Part shown: one piece after another, positions 25,259 to 33,699 of the stretch
Numbering within the stretch: the stretch's first letter is position 1
Layout of the letters: every line of letters starts with the position of its first letter
Virus record (IMG/VR): IMGVR_UViG_3300008517_000034
Coordinates: 1 to 64,000 of that record
Length of the DNA stretch: 64,000 nt
From: a virus
Reading direction: 5' to 3' (one strand)
Translations under genes and position numbers: made by a program
The notes under the pieces: model-generated
Told to the model about the DNA's origin: nothing
Databases searched by the model: none
Seen by the model: only the letters and a program-made list of their open reading frames with translations

Positions 25259-26530
25259 CTATGCCCGCGGATATCGTATATCCCAAGGTTCAGTATCTGG
25301 GTCAGCGGGGTTATAATGACCCGTAAACACTATCACTGGCACCGCTTCATCTCTCGGTGCTGTTGATAATGAAAATCCAGTATCTGCAAGAGCGTTTTTC
25401 ACCATGCAAATTACATCATCCCCCTTGCCAGAAATAGTTCCAACCAGAGCTACATTTTCAATGTAATCCTCGTCACCAATATCTCCACCAGTAATAGTAT
25501 CGTGAGTCGCGGGGTCTCCGGTTTCGTAAGTATAGCTGACAGTTAGCATTTCCGCTGTAGCATTCGGTGCTGTGGGAACATCTTCCAGATTAAAGGTAAT
25601 TACTCCAGTTGAATTAACAATCGTATAATCCCCCGAAAACTGAACAAATCCCAAAGTGTCAATCCATAATTCATCGTTCTGCGTCGGAGCAGAAGCACAA
25701 TCAATAGTTATAGTTGAATCGGTTCCGGTTGCTGTAAAATCAAAAACCGTCATGACAAACTCTGTAGTTAAATCTGGTAGTTCTTTACTTTGCCCATCAC
25801 ACTTTATGGTTACTTTTCCACCATCCCAGTCAGTCCCTTTCTTAGCGTAAATTGTGATTCTATATTTCTTCCCTACTTCAAGATTAGTTAAGACAGTTCC
25901 TAAAGCATCATCCAATTTTAAAAGGTTGACTGAAGGAGAAGCACCTACTACATATTTACCACCATTACCAGCCTGTCCACCAGTTTCACTAGTCAATGTT
26001 CCACCAGTCAGAGCGTCCCAATCACCAATATCGGTGGTGAAATCCTTGTTATTAGTGGCATTATTACCAACGAACAGCGATTCACTTTTTGTTCCTCGTT
26101 CCTTCAAAACCCCATCAATATAAACTTTCTCTGATTTTGCGACTACTGGATAATGAGCTACAGTAAATTCATCAATTGCTTCTGAACCTACCCCTAAGTA
26201 TTCAGCATCTACTACTGCCGTCGCTTTAGTTTCTGCTGAATTTGCACCCGCAATAGCCTTTAGCAAATTATCAAGGGATAATTCAATAAGGTTACAAGTA
26301 ATCTGTGGACGACAAACCGTTCTTCTTCTTAATCCCTTTACCGAACCTCTAACACCATCTACCTCGATATCTCGAATCTCTCTATTCAGATTGAATTCAT
26401 TTCCACCACGAGTGGCACCAAGTAGCCTCTCGCTTGGCAAACCATAATTCAAATAAACCGCTCCGGCATCGACAAAGATTCTTTTCGGAGTATCGGCATT
26501 TAATCCACTCTTAATTCCCATTTTTATCAC
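25259..26530 (-). CDS. Major tail tube protein with inserted CBM-like domain
   Basis: This 423-residue protein is at the tail tube position. Its N-terminal (IKSGLNADTPKRIFVDAGAV, EIRDIEVDGVRGSVKGLRR) and C-terminal (DTGFSLSTAPRDEAVPVIVF, TGHYNPADPDTEP) parts resemble siphophage tube proteins. Residues about 160-296 form a separate jelly-roll-like unit (NKDFTTDIGDWDALTGGTL, KKYRITIYAKKG, TITIDCASAPTQNDELWID) similar to carbohydrate-binding modules of the CBM4/9 type. The insert would decorate the tail surface. Confidence 0.75.
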   Translation of the reverse strand: MIKMGIKSGLNADTPKRIFVDAGAVYLNYGLPSERLLGATRGGNEFNLNREIRDIEVDGVRGSVKGLRRRTVCRPQITCNLIELSLDNLLKAIAGANSAETKATAVVDAEYLGVGSEAIDEFTVAHYPVVAKSEKVYIDGVLKERGTKSESLFVGNNATNNKDFTTDIGDWDALTGGTLTSETGGQAGNGGKYVVGASPSVNLLKLDDALGTVLTNLEVGKKYRITIYAKKGTDWDGGKVTIKCDGQSKELPDLTTEFVMTVFDFTATGTDSTITIDCASAPTQNDELWIDTLGFVQFSGDYTIVNSTGVITFNLEDVPTAPNATAEMLTVSYTYETGDPATHDTITGGDIGDEDYIENVALVGTISGKGDDVICMVKNALADTGFSLSTAPRDEAVPVIVFTGHYNPADPDTEPWDIRYPRA

Positions 26531-26542
26531 CTCGTTTCTTTT

Positions 26543-26977
26543 TTAAACATTTATATTTGATTTCCTAATATATTTCACTGTATATAAAATAACTAAGTGT
26601 TGAATAAATTCTTCCTCTTCCTCAATCATGTCACTACTATCGAAAAATACTCTCACCCCTTTCGCTTCCTCTCCTGAAATGGGAAACTCATGTAAGTCCA
26701 TTAGCCAAATTAGCCTATTCCTCATATTGTTAACTCGGGTCATTAAATTGCTTTTATCCCACAAATGGGTCTCCAGAGTCCCCGTTCCTAACAAGGGCAT
26801 GAGTGGATCCACAAAAGGCCTGATTCCAAAAGTTATATAAGGAAACACATCTGACCTTAAGGCTCGTCCAACTCTGATATTCTTGTTTCCCATAATTCCC
26901 ACTAAATTACCTTCTAAAGTATCGTCAGCCCTTAGATAATCGAATATTTCTTTATTTATCGCTGCAATTACATCCAT
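26543..26977 (-). CDS. Tail terminator / completion protein
   Basis: This 144-residue protein lies between the gp10-like connector and the tube gene, where the tail terminator sits in HK97- and SPP1-like orders. It has FPYITFGIRPFVDPL and later a helical ending. The motif content is modest, so the role is assigned mainly by order and size. Start begins MDVIAAINKEIFDYLRADD, a helix commonly seen in this family. Confidence 0.65.
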   Translation of the reverse strand: MDVIAAINKEIFDYLRADDTLEGNLVGIMGNKNIRVGRALRSDVFPYITFGIRPFVDPLMPLLGTGTLETHLWDKSNLMTRVNNMRNRLIWLMDLHEFPISGEEAKGVRVFFDSSDMIEEEEEFIQHLVILYTVKYIRKSNINV

Positions 26978-26978
26978 T

Positions 26979-27413
26979 CTAAAACCACTCTTCCTCGAGA
27001 AATTTCTTAATCATTTCTCTCGATTGTTCCAATGTTACTCCCAGCCAGGGTCTTGCAGCCACATGTTCTGTTCCAAATTCCAATCCTTTCCCATATTCAC
27101 CTATTTTTCCTCCCGTGCCTACATGCATCAGAAAGATATTTCCTGCTTCGGTTACTATAAAGAAAATTGAGCCGTGAAGCCCGCCATGCCAGATAACCGG
27201 TGGCTTTCCGGGAGCACTGGCTATGTGAACTCTGCCCCTTGGAGTTACATATTTTTTTCCAGTCCCTAATTGGGATATTACCTCTCTAATTTCTCTAACT
27301 AAAAGATCCCCTAGATCATTAAGTCGGTCATTAGAAACCCGATTTATGGCATCGCTAACTTCTTTACCTTTCCAGATTAATTTAAAATCATTCTTTCCTT
27401 TCAAATAAATCAA
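26979..27413 (-). CDS. HK97 gp10-like neck protein
   Basis: This 144-residue protein carries the gp10 pattern. Visible pieces are IASAPGKPPVIWHGGLHGSI (residues about 64-83), VGTGGKIGEYGKGLEFGTEH and AARPWLGVTLEQSREM near the C-terminus. These proteins sit between head completion and tail terminator proteins. It overlaps the upstream connector gene by 26 nt. Confidence 0.8.
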   Translation of the reverse strand: MIYLKGKNDFKLIWKGKEVSDAINRVSNDRLNDLGDLLVREIREVISQLGTGKKYVTPRGRVHIASAPGKPPVIWHGGLHGSIFFIVTEAGNIFLMHVGTGGKIGEYGKGLEFGTEHVAARPWLGVTLEQSREMIKKFLEEEWF

Positions 27414-27711
27414 CTACCATTATCTTATTTTTTAATAGCTTGGGATCGACATATTTAACGTCAAAGATTCTGCTCGTTCCCTTTAGCTTCACTCGGTGCT
27501 CTTCGGTAATATTCGGGTGTTCAGTATAAAGACGGTAATCGGCTATCACTCCGGTCTTATCGTAAGAGACGCCTTCCCTCCCCCTTAAAGAATCAATTAC
27601 TCCTCCAAACTCATCGGTCTCAGTCCAGGTAATTGCCTGCCCTTCGGCTGTAACCTCTCCTTTAGTTCTTTCTATCAGAATAAATCTCTTCCGGGGTCCA
27701 ATGATCCTCAT
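27388..27711 (-). CDS. Head closure / head-tail adaptor protein
   Basis: This 107-residue protein is of the SPP1 gp16-like adaptor family by size and order. It includes a polar beta strand pattern (ITWTETDEFGGVIDSLRG) and EEHRVKLKGTSRIFDVKYVD, with family-like turn residues. It should close the connector after packaging. It lies between the gp6-like connector and the gp10-like gene. Confidence 0.75.
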   Translation of the reverse strand: MRIIGPRKRFILIERTKGEVTAEGQAITWTETDEFGGVIDSLRGREGVSYDKTGVIADYRLYTEHPNITEEHRVKLKGTSRIFDVKYVDPKLLKNKIMVVDLFERKE

Positions 27712-27723
27712 TTCTAATCCTCA

Positions 27724-28890
27724 CTAAGCTATTAATATTGGTTTTCGATTAACATACCGTTTTAGGTATCTATCGCATTCGATAATTCCACTCAAGTATT
27801 CTTCTCCTCCCCGGTCATAGGAATAGACCCGGCCCATCGATTCCTTTTCAAATTCATAATGTTCATATAATGTCGGGTCATTCTCATCCCTAGCCAAGAT
27901 TATGCAGGCATTTTTAATCGCCTGAGGACACGTATAGTGGCCTATAGTCCCTTTAATTTCTATATTCCTCTGGCCTTTGGGGAAATAACCATTAAGAAAA
28001 AATTCCGACGGCTCCATAAGTGTTCCCGGTTCGTGTGTAATGCCTTGTGCATTGCGATAAATACAGTCATCATCGAAGTCCCAGTTGGTTATAATCGATA
28101 CAATATCCGCTTCTTCTGCTGGTGTGGTCACTAAAGTCATTTTTAGTGGCTGCTCTAAAGTAAAGACAGATTTCCCATCCTCATCAGTTGCGGTATTTCC
28201 TAAAATCCTGCTGCCCCATAGATTGTCTACTCGTTCTGAGTCGTCTTTGATTCCCAAATAATTGTTTTTATAATAATCTTTAGTGGCAGAAATGGTTAGG
28301 GTAATAGTATATTCTCCAGCTGTCCCGGATGTATCCGTTCCAGTCTTATCTATAGTAGAAATTTCGACCTCACTGATAGCCATATAGTTAATCGATAATA
28401 TTTTTTGCCTGATGGAAAGAAATAGCCTATCCTTGCCGTTGCCATCTAAAAAGTCCTGGAAAGTCTTGGGATAAAAATAGTCCTTGGTTATTCGCTCCAC
28501 CTGGGCTTCTACTCGATCTATAACAGCCTGCCTATCGGCCAGAGTTACTCCTTCACCCACATCTATAGTGTGGGTTCCTACTCCCTGTGAAGTTATATCA
28601 ATAGGAACGGGAGGGTCAGCAGCAGCATTAACTGAAGAACTTGCGACCTGAATAATAGTAGTGCTAATTTTAATCGCATAATAAATTACACCTGATTCAA
28701 GTCCCCCTGGTAATACCCCGGTAGAACTGAACCTTATCTTTGAACCAGTAGGGATATCTATGCCCACCGTGATTTTATTATCCGTAATATTTACCTTATC
28801 AGTAGCAAAATCGGCAGTAGCACTAATTGCTGGCCCCCAGTTGTCTATATCATCTTCGGTTATATAATTGCCCGTAGCTTTTTCTGTCAT
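27724..28890 (-). CDS. Head-tail connector (gp6-like) with two inserted domains
   Basis: This 388-residue protein is far longer than the usual 100-200. The gp6-like core starts YITEDDIDNWG and resumes as LADRQAVIDRVEAQVERITK, DGNGKDRLFLS. It ends with IKNACIILARDENDP and YLSGIIECDRYLKRYV. Residues 33-110 are the FCCH-like module (IPTGSKIRFSSTG, YYAIK, GVGTHTID). A second beta insert lies near 185-270 (TAGEYTITLTISATKDYYKN). It forms the ring below the portal. Confidence 0.75.
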   Translation of the reverse strand: MTEKATGNYITEDDIDNWGPAISATADFATDKVNITDNKITVGIDIPTGSKIRFSSTGVLPGGLESGVIYYAIKISTTIIQVASSSVNAAADPPVPIDITSQGVGTHTIDVGEGVTLADRQAVIDRVEAQVERITKDYFYPKTFQDFLDGNGKDRLFLSIRQKILSINYMAISEVEISTIDKTGTDTSGTAGEYTITLTISATKDYYKNNYLGIKDDSERVDNLWGSRILGNTATDEDGKSVFTLEQPLKMTLVTTPAEEADIVSIITNWDFDDDCIYRNAQGITHEPGTLMEPSEFFLNGYFPKGQRNIEIKGTIGHYTCPQAIKNACIILARDENDPTLYEHYEFEKESMGRVYSYDRGGEEYLSGIIECDRYLKRYVNRKPILIA

Positions 28891-28922
28891 TTATATCACT
28901 CGCAATTTTTATTTTTTCTACT

Positions 28923-28959
28923 ATAAAAACTTTGAAGGGGTTGTATCTTAACAACCCCT
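28923..28959 (-). terminator. Probable intrinsic terminator between decoration and connector genes
   Basis: On the minus strand AGGGGTTGT/ACAACCCCT is a perfect 9-bp stem with a 6-nt loop, followed by TCAAAGTTTTTAT. The T run is offset by several bases, so it may act as a partial terminator or an mRNA-stabilising hairpin between capsid-level and tail-level expression. Confidence 0.6.
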
Positions 28960-28982
28960 AAAAAGTCTTTTCGATTTTTAAC

Positions 28983-29852
28983 TTATGGGCTAATCTGTAA
29001 CATAATCAAAGGTGGTCCGGAAACAGTATCGGTTTGTCTATTTATAATAAACCCAGCACATTGATATTCATCAGTAACGCCAGCACCGTAACCCTTAGCT
29101 GCAAATCTATAAGCAACTGCTCCTTCATGGTCAAAGACTACTTCTCGGTTATCATTAGCAGGATTACTACCAACATCACCATACGGATTTATCCAAATCG
29201 GTCCCCAGGTCTGAATCCAAAGATACCTGTTTGCAGCAGCAGTAATAACATTCGGCATTCCAGCCACAGATGAAAAAGCACCAGCCGGATGTCCTCCCCC
29301 CAAATAGAAGCAATGTACGCTTGAATATGGATTCGGATAAACTTCAACGTATGTGCCAAGAGCAACATCCGCTGTCAATGGATCACGAAGATAAATTGTA
29401 ATATTACCATCACTAGCAATAGTATTACCACTGATAACTCGTTGCTGTTCAAGACCATCAGCAACATGAATTATTAAAGTTCCTCCAAGAAGTTCATCTT
29501 TAGCAAAATCACCAGCGATGAAAATGCTCGTATCGCCTTTCACTTGCTTTTGAACCAAAGTAGATTCAATCCCATCACTTGATAGCGCCCAAAACTTTAC
29601 ACCGAATTTACAAGATGTAATAATGTTTGTTGCTTTGGCATACCGATATACCTGGCCACCCGGAGAGACTCGACGACTACCTATCAGATAATTTTGAGTG
29701 TCACTTACTTCATAAAGACCCTGTTCTGGCCTACCTGGAAGCAATCCCCCATAAATTATGTCGCAGTCAATGCCATGTTTGAAAGCCTCCTGGATTATCC
29801 TGCTCCAGTCCTGGCCTATATCTCTATCTATCGCACTTAAATCCCTTCTCAT
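28983..29852 (-). CDS. Head-associated beta protein, possible decoration or capsid fibre
   Basis: This is a 289-residue protein. Its beginning (LSAIDRDIGQDWSRIIQEAF) is helical. The rest is beta-rich with SRRVSPGGQVYRYAKATN, DPLTADVALGTYVEVYPNPY and an aromatic AANRYLWIQTWGPIWINPYG. It is located immediately after the capsid and a decayed gene. Position and size suggest a capsid decoration protein. The function is inferred from context only. Confidence 0.55.
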   Translation of the reverse strand: MRRDLSAIDRDIGQDWSRIIQEAFKHGIDCDIIYGGLLPGRPEQGLYEVSDTQNYLIGSRRVSPGGQVYRYAKATNIITSCKFGVKFWALSSDGIESTLVQKQVKGDTSIFIAGDFAKDELLGGTLIIHVADGLEQQRVISGNTIASDGNITIYLRDPLTADVALGTYVEVYPNPYSSVHCFYLGGGHPAGAFSSVAGMPNVITAAANRYLWIQTWGPIWINPYGDVGSNPANDNREVVFDHEGAVAYRFAAKGYGAGVTDEYQCAGFIINRQTDTVSGPPLIMLQISP

Positions 29853-29853
29853 T

Positions 29854-30070
29854 TTATTTCACCTCACTTAACCTATTAATTAATTCTTTCTTCTTAATAT
29901 GTTTATCAAATTCGATTCCTTTCTCCTTAGCTATTTTTTAGCTTGAAGAAATTCATCTCCTTATATTCTGATAGGTCTTTAACTACACTTATAAAAGGGC
30001 AGTTTACTTGCATCCTCAGCAAAGTTAGGGATCACTTAGAACCTGCCCGGTTGATTATCTTAAATCGCAT
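29854..30070 (-). pseudogene. Decayed small head-region gene
   Basis: Protein-like segments occur one after another in shifting frames: MRFKIINRAGSK, then VIPNFAEDASKLPFYK, then VVKDLSEYKEMNFF, then KIAKEKGIEFDKHIKKKEL. The last resembles a HeH/SAP-type helix-extended-loop-helix end. At least three frame changes and a stop are needed to join them; one lies in an A6 run. This is best read as a degenerated 70-75 residue gene between capsid and decoration genes. Confidence 0.55.
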
Positions 30071-30087
30071 GACTATTCTCTTCTATC

Positions 30088-31386
30088 TTAGCCATGAATA
30101 ACGTTTACCAAGATTACGGCTGCCTCTGGGTTTTCCACTGCTATGTCTATCTTCAGGTTGTAGAAAACATATTGGGCCTGGTCTTCTGGTGCACGCTTGC
30201 TCTCTAAGGTCAGCTCCTTCTGGATGCCGATGATGAAATTGCTCTTAGGAGTTAAAATAACATCGCCACATACATTCCCACCTAATTTACCGTCTGCGGT
30301 GGTAGTATCTACTGTTTCACTGACAGTTATGGTAGTGGTAGTGTCCGCATAGGCTGAGCTTACAACGGTATAAACTCCATTATTTTTTGCGCTTCCCGAA
30401 ACTATTATCTTTAAACCTGCAGTAAATTCCGCTGTAAAGTCACCGGCTATATCAAAGGTCGATGCAGTAACAGCTATAATATTATGTAGTGTTCCGGTCA
30501 CATCGTAATCTTCCTTCCCGTTAAGGGTTCCTTCAACTACCTCGTAAGTTACAGGCATAAGAGGAACTGACGCAATAGGAACAGTTCTATAAGGTAGATC
30601 TTCTTCGCCTAAGAGAGCCTTGTCTCCTAAGATAGTTGCTCGATTAGCTAAGGCCTCGGCATAATCATTGGGAATGATATCGTTGCAGAAGAATCTTAGG
30701 TTTTTCAGTCCCACTAATTTATACTTGGAAGGCATAACCGCCAGCATCTTGGCAAACTTAAATTCCCAGTCCGTGGTTGTCCCGATTTTTTCGGCTATCT
30801 TACCAGCTGTTGAAAAGTCATTTTCATGCCCAGCTAAGGTATTGGAAGCATCCAGAAGAGTTGCTGCTTTCGGGAAAACCCCAGTCTTGGCTTGTTCGAC
30901 TAAAAGTTTGTATCTAAAACCTTTCCACAGGCTTCTTATATCCGTATCGGCAAATCCATCATGGGAGCAGTAGGCCGCCTCATCTATCTCGTTGGCTACC
31001 TTCTTGGCTATTATCTTCATCAGGTGATCCGCAAAGGCCTGTCCCTCGATGCCTTCTTCCAGGTCGTCATCATAAACGACTACCGCACCCCGCACTTTCT
31101 GTGCATGTAAGGTAACCTTGCCTTCTGCAAACTCTTTTAGGTAGTCTGAAGCAGCAAATTTATTTGCCGGTTTTAAGAACCTGGTTCCAGCCTTAAACCC
31201 CAGATACCTTAAGTTCTTCTCGACCTTTTCCATTTTCACTATCCGGGCATTGTTCTTCCAGAAGGATTCATCCACTACGTAATCGATAAATTTATCGGCC
31301 TCTTCTGGAAGCAATTCGATATCCGGTAAAGCCTTCATGGCTTTCATAAAGTTCTTCTTATTCAGTAATGCTTTATTAGTTATCAT
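30088..31386 (-). CDS. Major capsid protein
   Basis: This 432-residue protein follows the scaffold gene and has HK97-type features. These include a helical N-terminus, ASDYLKEFAEGKVTLHAQKV, DDDLEEGIEGQAFADHLMKI, and a C-terminal AQYVFYNLKIDIAVENPEA beta/helix ending typical of P-domain proteins. Residues about 300-370 hold an inserted beta domain (ITVSETVDTTTADGKLGG) that should project from the shell. Start after TTGAGGTGAAAAAAA. Confidence 0.85.
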   Translation of the reverse strand: MITNKALLNKKNFMKAMKALPDIELLPEEADKFIDYVVDESFWKNNARIVKMEKVEKNLRYLGFKAGTRFLKPANKFAASDYLKEFAEGKVTLHAQKVRGAVVVYDDDLEEGIEGQAFADHLMKIIAKKVANEIDEAAYCSHDGFADTDIRSLWKGFRYKLLVEQAKTGVFPKAATLLDASNTLAGHENDFSTAGKIAEKIGTTTDWEFKFAKMLAVMPSKYKLVGLKNLRFFCNDIIPNDYAEALANRATILGDKALLGEEDLPYRTVPIASVPLMPVTYEVVEGTLNGKEDYDVTGTLHNIIAVTASTFDIAGDFTAEFTAGLKIIVSGSAKNNGVYTVVSSAYADTTTTITVSETVDTTTADGKLGGNVCGDVILTPKSNFIIGIQKELTLESKRAPEDQAQYVFYNLKIDIAVENPEAAVILVNVIHG

Positions 31387-31417
31387 TTTTTTTCACCTCA
31401 ATTCTCTATCGTCGAAA

Positions 31418-32296
31418 TTATTCTTCTGTTACTATTTCAAAGTCGAAAGAAGGCCACGGTTTATCACTTTTCTTGACGTCTCCATCGTCTTCATCCTGAC
31501 CCTCTATCTGTTTCTTAGTTCCCTTGGCTTTTTCCAAAGTCTCCAGCCTCTTAGTTAGTTCAGATATGCTCTTATCCTTTCCTTCCAAATCCTTTCCCAG
31601 TTTTTCTATGGTCTCGGTGGCATCTTTTATAGCGCTATCAAACTTTTCATCTCGTTCTTTTTCCTTATCGGCTCTTTCTTTTTCCTCATCAGTCTTCTTA
31701 AGAGCTTTCCTCTCTTCTTCAGAAAGAAGATCAGAAAGGATAGAAATAGCCTTTTTGGTCTCATCTCCCTTAGAAAAAACGTCATTAAGTATTTTGATAG
31801 CCTTTTTAATCGCCTCCAGAGTGTCCTTAGAAATCTTCTTTCCCGCCTTTTCCATTGCTTCTTGGACAGCCTTATCGAAATCTTCTTCGCTCTTTTTAGC
31901 AGGGTAGGGATAGGGGTAGGGTTTAGCAGCATATTTAGCCAGTAATGCCACGGCATCCTGTAAATCTTTTGAGAAATCACCTTTGTATTTATTTAAAATA
32001 TTCAGTGCACCTTTGATGGCATTAATGGCCTCGGGAGTAAGCTTCTTCAAAAGCTCAATCTGCTCCTCAGCAAAATTCTCTTGGTCATTGGTTAAACTTT
32101 TATAAATTTCTATCAGTTCGTTCATCTCGAGTTTTCCCTCCTTAATTAAATTTTCGATATCAGAATTATCCTGATCCTTATCAGAGGTCTTCTGCATATC
32201 TTTGTCTTTTTTAATAATTAGAAATTTTCGTTTTATCGCCGGAATATCAACCAGACTAATTTCGTCCACATCGATATCTATAAGTTGCCTCGGCAT
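31418..32296 (-). CDS. Scaffolding protein with protease-cleavage-like N-terminus
   Basis: This 292-residue protein is highly charged and helical. It begins with VDEISLVDIPAIKRKFLIIK, a motif often found at the end of prohead proteases, and then coiled coil. A PYPYPYP repeat sits near residue 130. The position just upstream of capsid, the acidic/basic coiled coil and the strong ribosome binding site (AGGAAGGTGA) all support a scaffold. It is expressed behind the leader at 32334-32580. Confidence 0.8.
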   Translation of the reverse strand: MPRQLIDIDVDEISLVDIPAIKRKFLIIKKDKDMQKTSDKDQDNSDIENLIKEGKLEMNELIEIYKSLTNDQENFAEEQIELLKKLTPEAINAIKGALNILNKYKGDFSKDLQDAVALLAKYAAKPYPYPYPAKKSEEDFDKAVQEAMEKAGKKISKDTLEAIKKAIKILNDVFSKGDETKKAISILSDLLSEEERKALKKTDEEKERADKEKERDEKFDSAIKDATETIEKLGKDLEGKDKSISELTKRLETLEKAKGTKKQIEGQDEDDGDVKKSDKPWPSFDFEIVTEE

Positions 32297-32333
32297 CTAA
32301 ATCACCTTCCTATTGACTAGGTGTCCGCAAAAA

Positions 32334-32394
32334 CAAAAAAAAAGCGGACGCCCAAGCCAAAATATTTTTCAATTTATCAGCTTAAGCGTCCGCT
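32334..32394 (-). terminator. Second leader hairpin/terminator before scaffold gene
   Basis: On the minus strand AGCGGACGC/GCGTCCGCT (9 bp) encloses AAGC/GCTT (4 bp) and a 25-nt A/T loop, followed by nine T. The segment just before it reads AAGTTAAGG and CGCTTAAGCT, echoing the first leader hairpin at 32450-32502. It therefore looks like a second copy of the same leader element. Confidence 0.75.
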
Positions 32395-32442
32395 AAACGA
32401 ACCTTAACTTACTAAACTTGCTTAAATATTAGATTTTAAAAT

Positions 32443-32502
32443 AAAAAAAGGCACTTCAAACTTTCTAATAATTTTAGAAAAGCTTAAAGCGCCTCGCTTT
32501 AA
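32443..32502 (-). promoter_or_regulatory. Attenuator-like leader (terminator with competing hairpin)
   Basis: The terminator is GGCGCTTTAAGCTTTTC paired with GAAAGTTTGAAGTGCC (32493-32450), then seven T. Its 5' arm also pairs perfectly with an upstream segment, TTAAAGCG/CGCTTTAA (32502-32495 with 32491-32484), so two exclusive folds exist. It lies about 50-100 nt after the promoter at 32552-32580 and is related in sequence to 51171-51235. Confidence 0.7.
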
Positions 32503-32551
32503 CTTCTGAACATTATCTGATTTCACAAGCCGTATTTTATTTTCCGTAATT

Positions 32552-32580
32552 ATAATACTAAATTATCTTTATTTTGTCAA
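32552..32580 (-). promoter_or_regulatory. Sigma70-type promoter of scaffold-capsid operon
   Basis: Minus-strand TTGACA (32580-32575) and TATTAT (32557-32552) have a perfect 17-nt spacer. It lies right after the prohead protease stop codon. Transcripts would run through two leader hairpins before the scaffold start at 32296. Confidence 0.8.
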
Positions 32581-32592
32581 ATAGTTTTGTAA

Positions 32593-33699
32593 TTAAGAGG
32601 GGGAGCTCGCCCTCCCGGCGATGCTGAAACCGGTTAGCTCTCCTTTTAACACCCTTTCCCAAATATCTTTATTTTCCTTATCTCCTAGATAGACAGCAAT
32701 CCACCAATCTCCTTTTTCCAAAAGATTATTGGGAGACGTGCCACCTTTATGATGCTGTTCCTCTACAAAATAATTCTCTATAATTGGGATTTCTCTTTCT
32801 TTACCCTCGTGCATCACTTTAAGTTTCTTTTTTTTGAGCATAAAACGCTTTAGAGCCTTCCAGACTTCCGGAGGCGTGGTCCAATCCGCCTGCGAATCCG
32901 TTTTATAACTAAAATAGACTACTCCGCCGACTATATGCTCTACTTTATCGATCTTCTTAAAAGTGAATTTAGCTATTTCTTGCCCATCCTTAATTATCTT
33001 TTTTCGCCTCTCATCCCATTCTTTAACTTCTTTCTCTGCCGGCGGTTTAGACTTCATATACTTTCTGGCCTCCCGGTAGCATCCCCAGTAGCTGGTCTTG
33101 TATCCTTTATCCCCGATTTTGGGAGATATCACAGGAAAATAGACTGAGCGAAGGGCGTCAACTATTGCTGCATAGTATTTTAGGGCATCCTCTAATTTCC
33201 ACTCTCCCCATTTCTTATCCTCTTTAAGTTTGGGATACCCTGAGTTCCCGATGTATCTTAAGTCGGCAAATAATTCCTTGTGTCTTACTGTAGGATTTTT
33301 AAGATCATCGTCTATTCCTTCGGCTTTAAACTGTTCAAGGTCAAGCTTTCCAAACTCCTCTTTAATAAAATTTTTAATCTTCCCGGCTAGACTATTCCAC
33401 CATTCTTCCCAGTCCTTATCCCCTAATTTTATTTTGCCTGCTACTACTATTCTTAATCTACCTTCCCGGCCAGTATCATATTTAGAATACAATCCTTCCA
33501 TTTCGTTTAACTTATTACTTATAGCCTGAACTTTGCAATCGTCTTTCGGATCTTTCATTCTAAATACTACAAAGGCAACTCTCTCGGCAGAATGTCCGAT
33601 ATCAGTAGCTCTTATTTCTATTTCTGGTATACTGTTTAAATCTTCTAGCCAAGTGTCTTTAAATTCTTTATCTATTTCGATACAATTTATTTTAGGCAT
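32593..33699 (-). CDS. XkdF-like prohead protease
   Basis: This is a 368-residue protein. The C-terminal part matches the XkdF serine protease domain of PBSX-like phages: ENYFVEEQHHKGG, GDWWIAVYLGDKENKDIWE and GELTGFSIAGRA. The N-terminal 200 residues (RVAFVVFRMKDPKDDCKVQA, YWGCYREARKYMKS) are not usual for XkdF and are unassigned. It precedes scaffold and capsid, as expected for the maturation protease, which would cleave the scaffold and perhaps the capsid N-terminus. Confidence 0.75.
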   Translation of the reverse strand: MPKINCIEIDKEFKDTWLEDLNSIPEIEIRATDIGHSAERVAFVVFRMKDPKDDCKVQAISNKLNEMEGLYSKYDTGREGRLRIVVAGKIKLGDKDWEEWWNSLAGKIKNFIKEEFGKLDLEQFKAEGIDDDLKNPTVRHKELFADLRYIGNSGYPKLKEDKKWGEWKLEDALKYYAAIVDALRSVYFPVISPKIGDKGYKTSYWGCYREARKYMKSKPPAEKEVKEWDERRKKIIKDGQEIAKFTFKKIDKVEHIVGGVVYFSYKTDSQADWTTPPEVWKALKRFMLKKKKLKVMHEGKEREIPIIENYFVEEQHHKGGTSPNNLLEKGDWWIAVYLGDKENKDIWERVLKGELTGFSIAGRASSPS

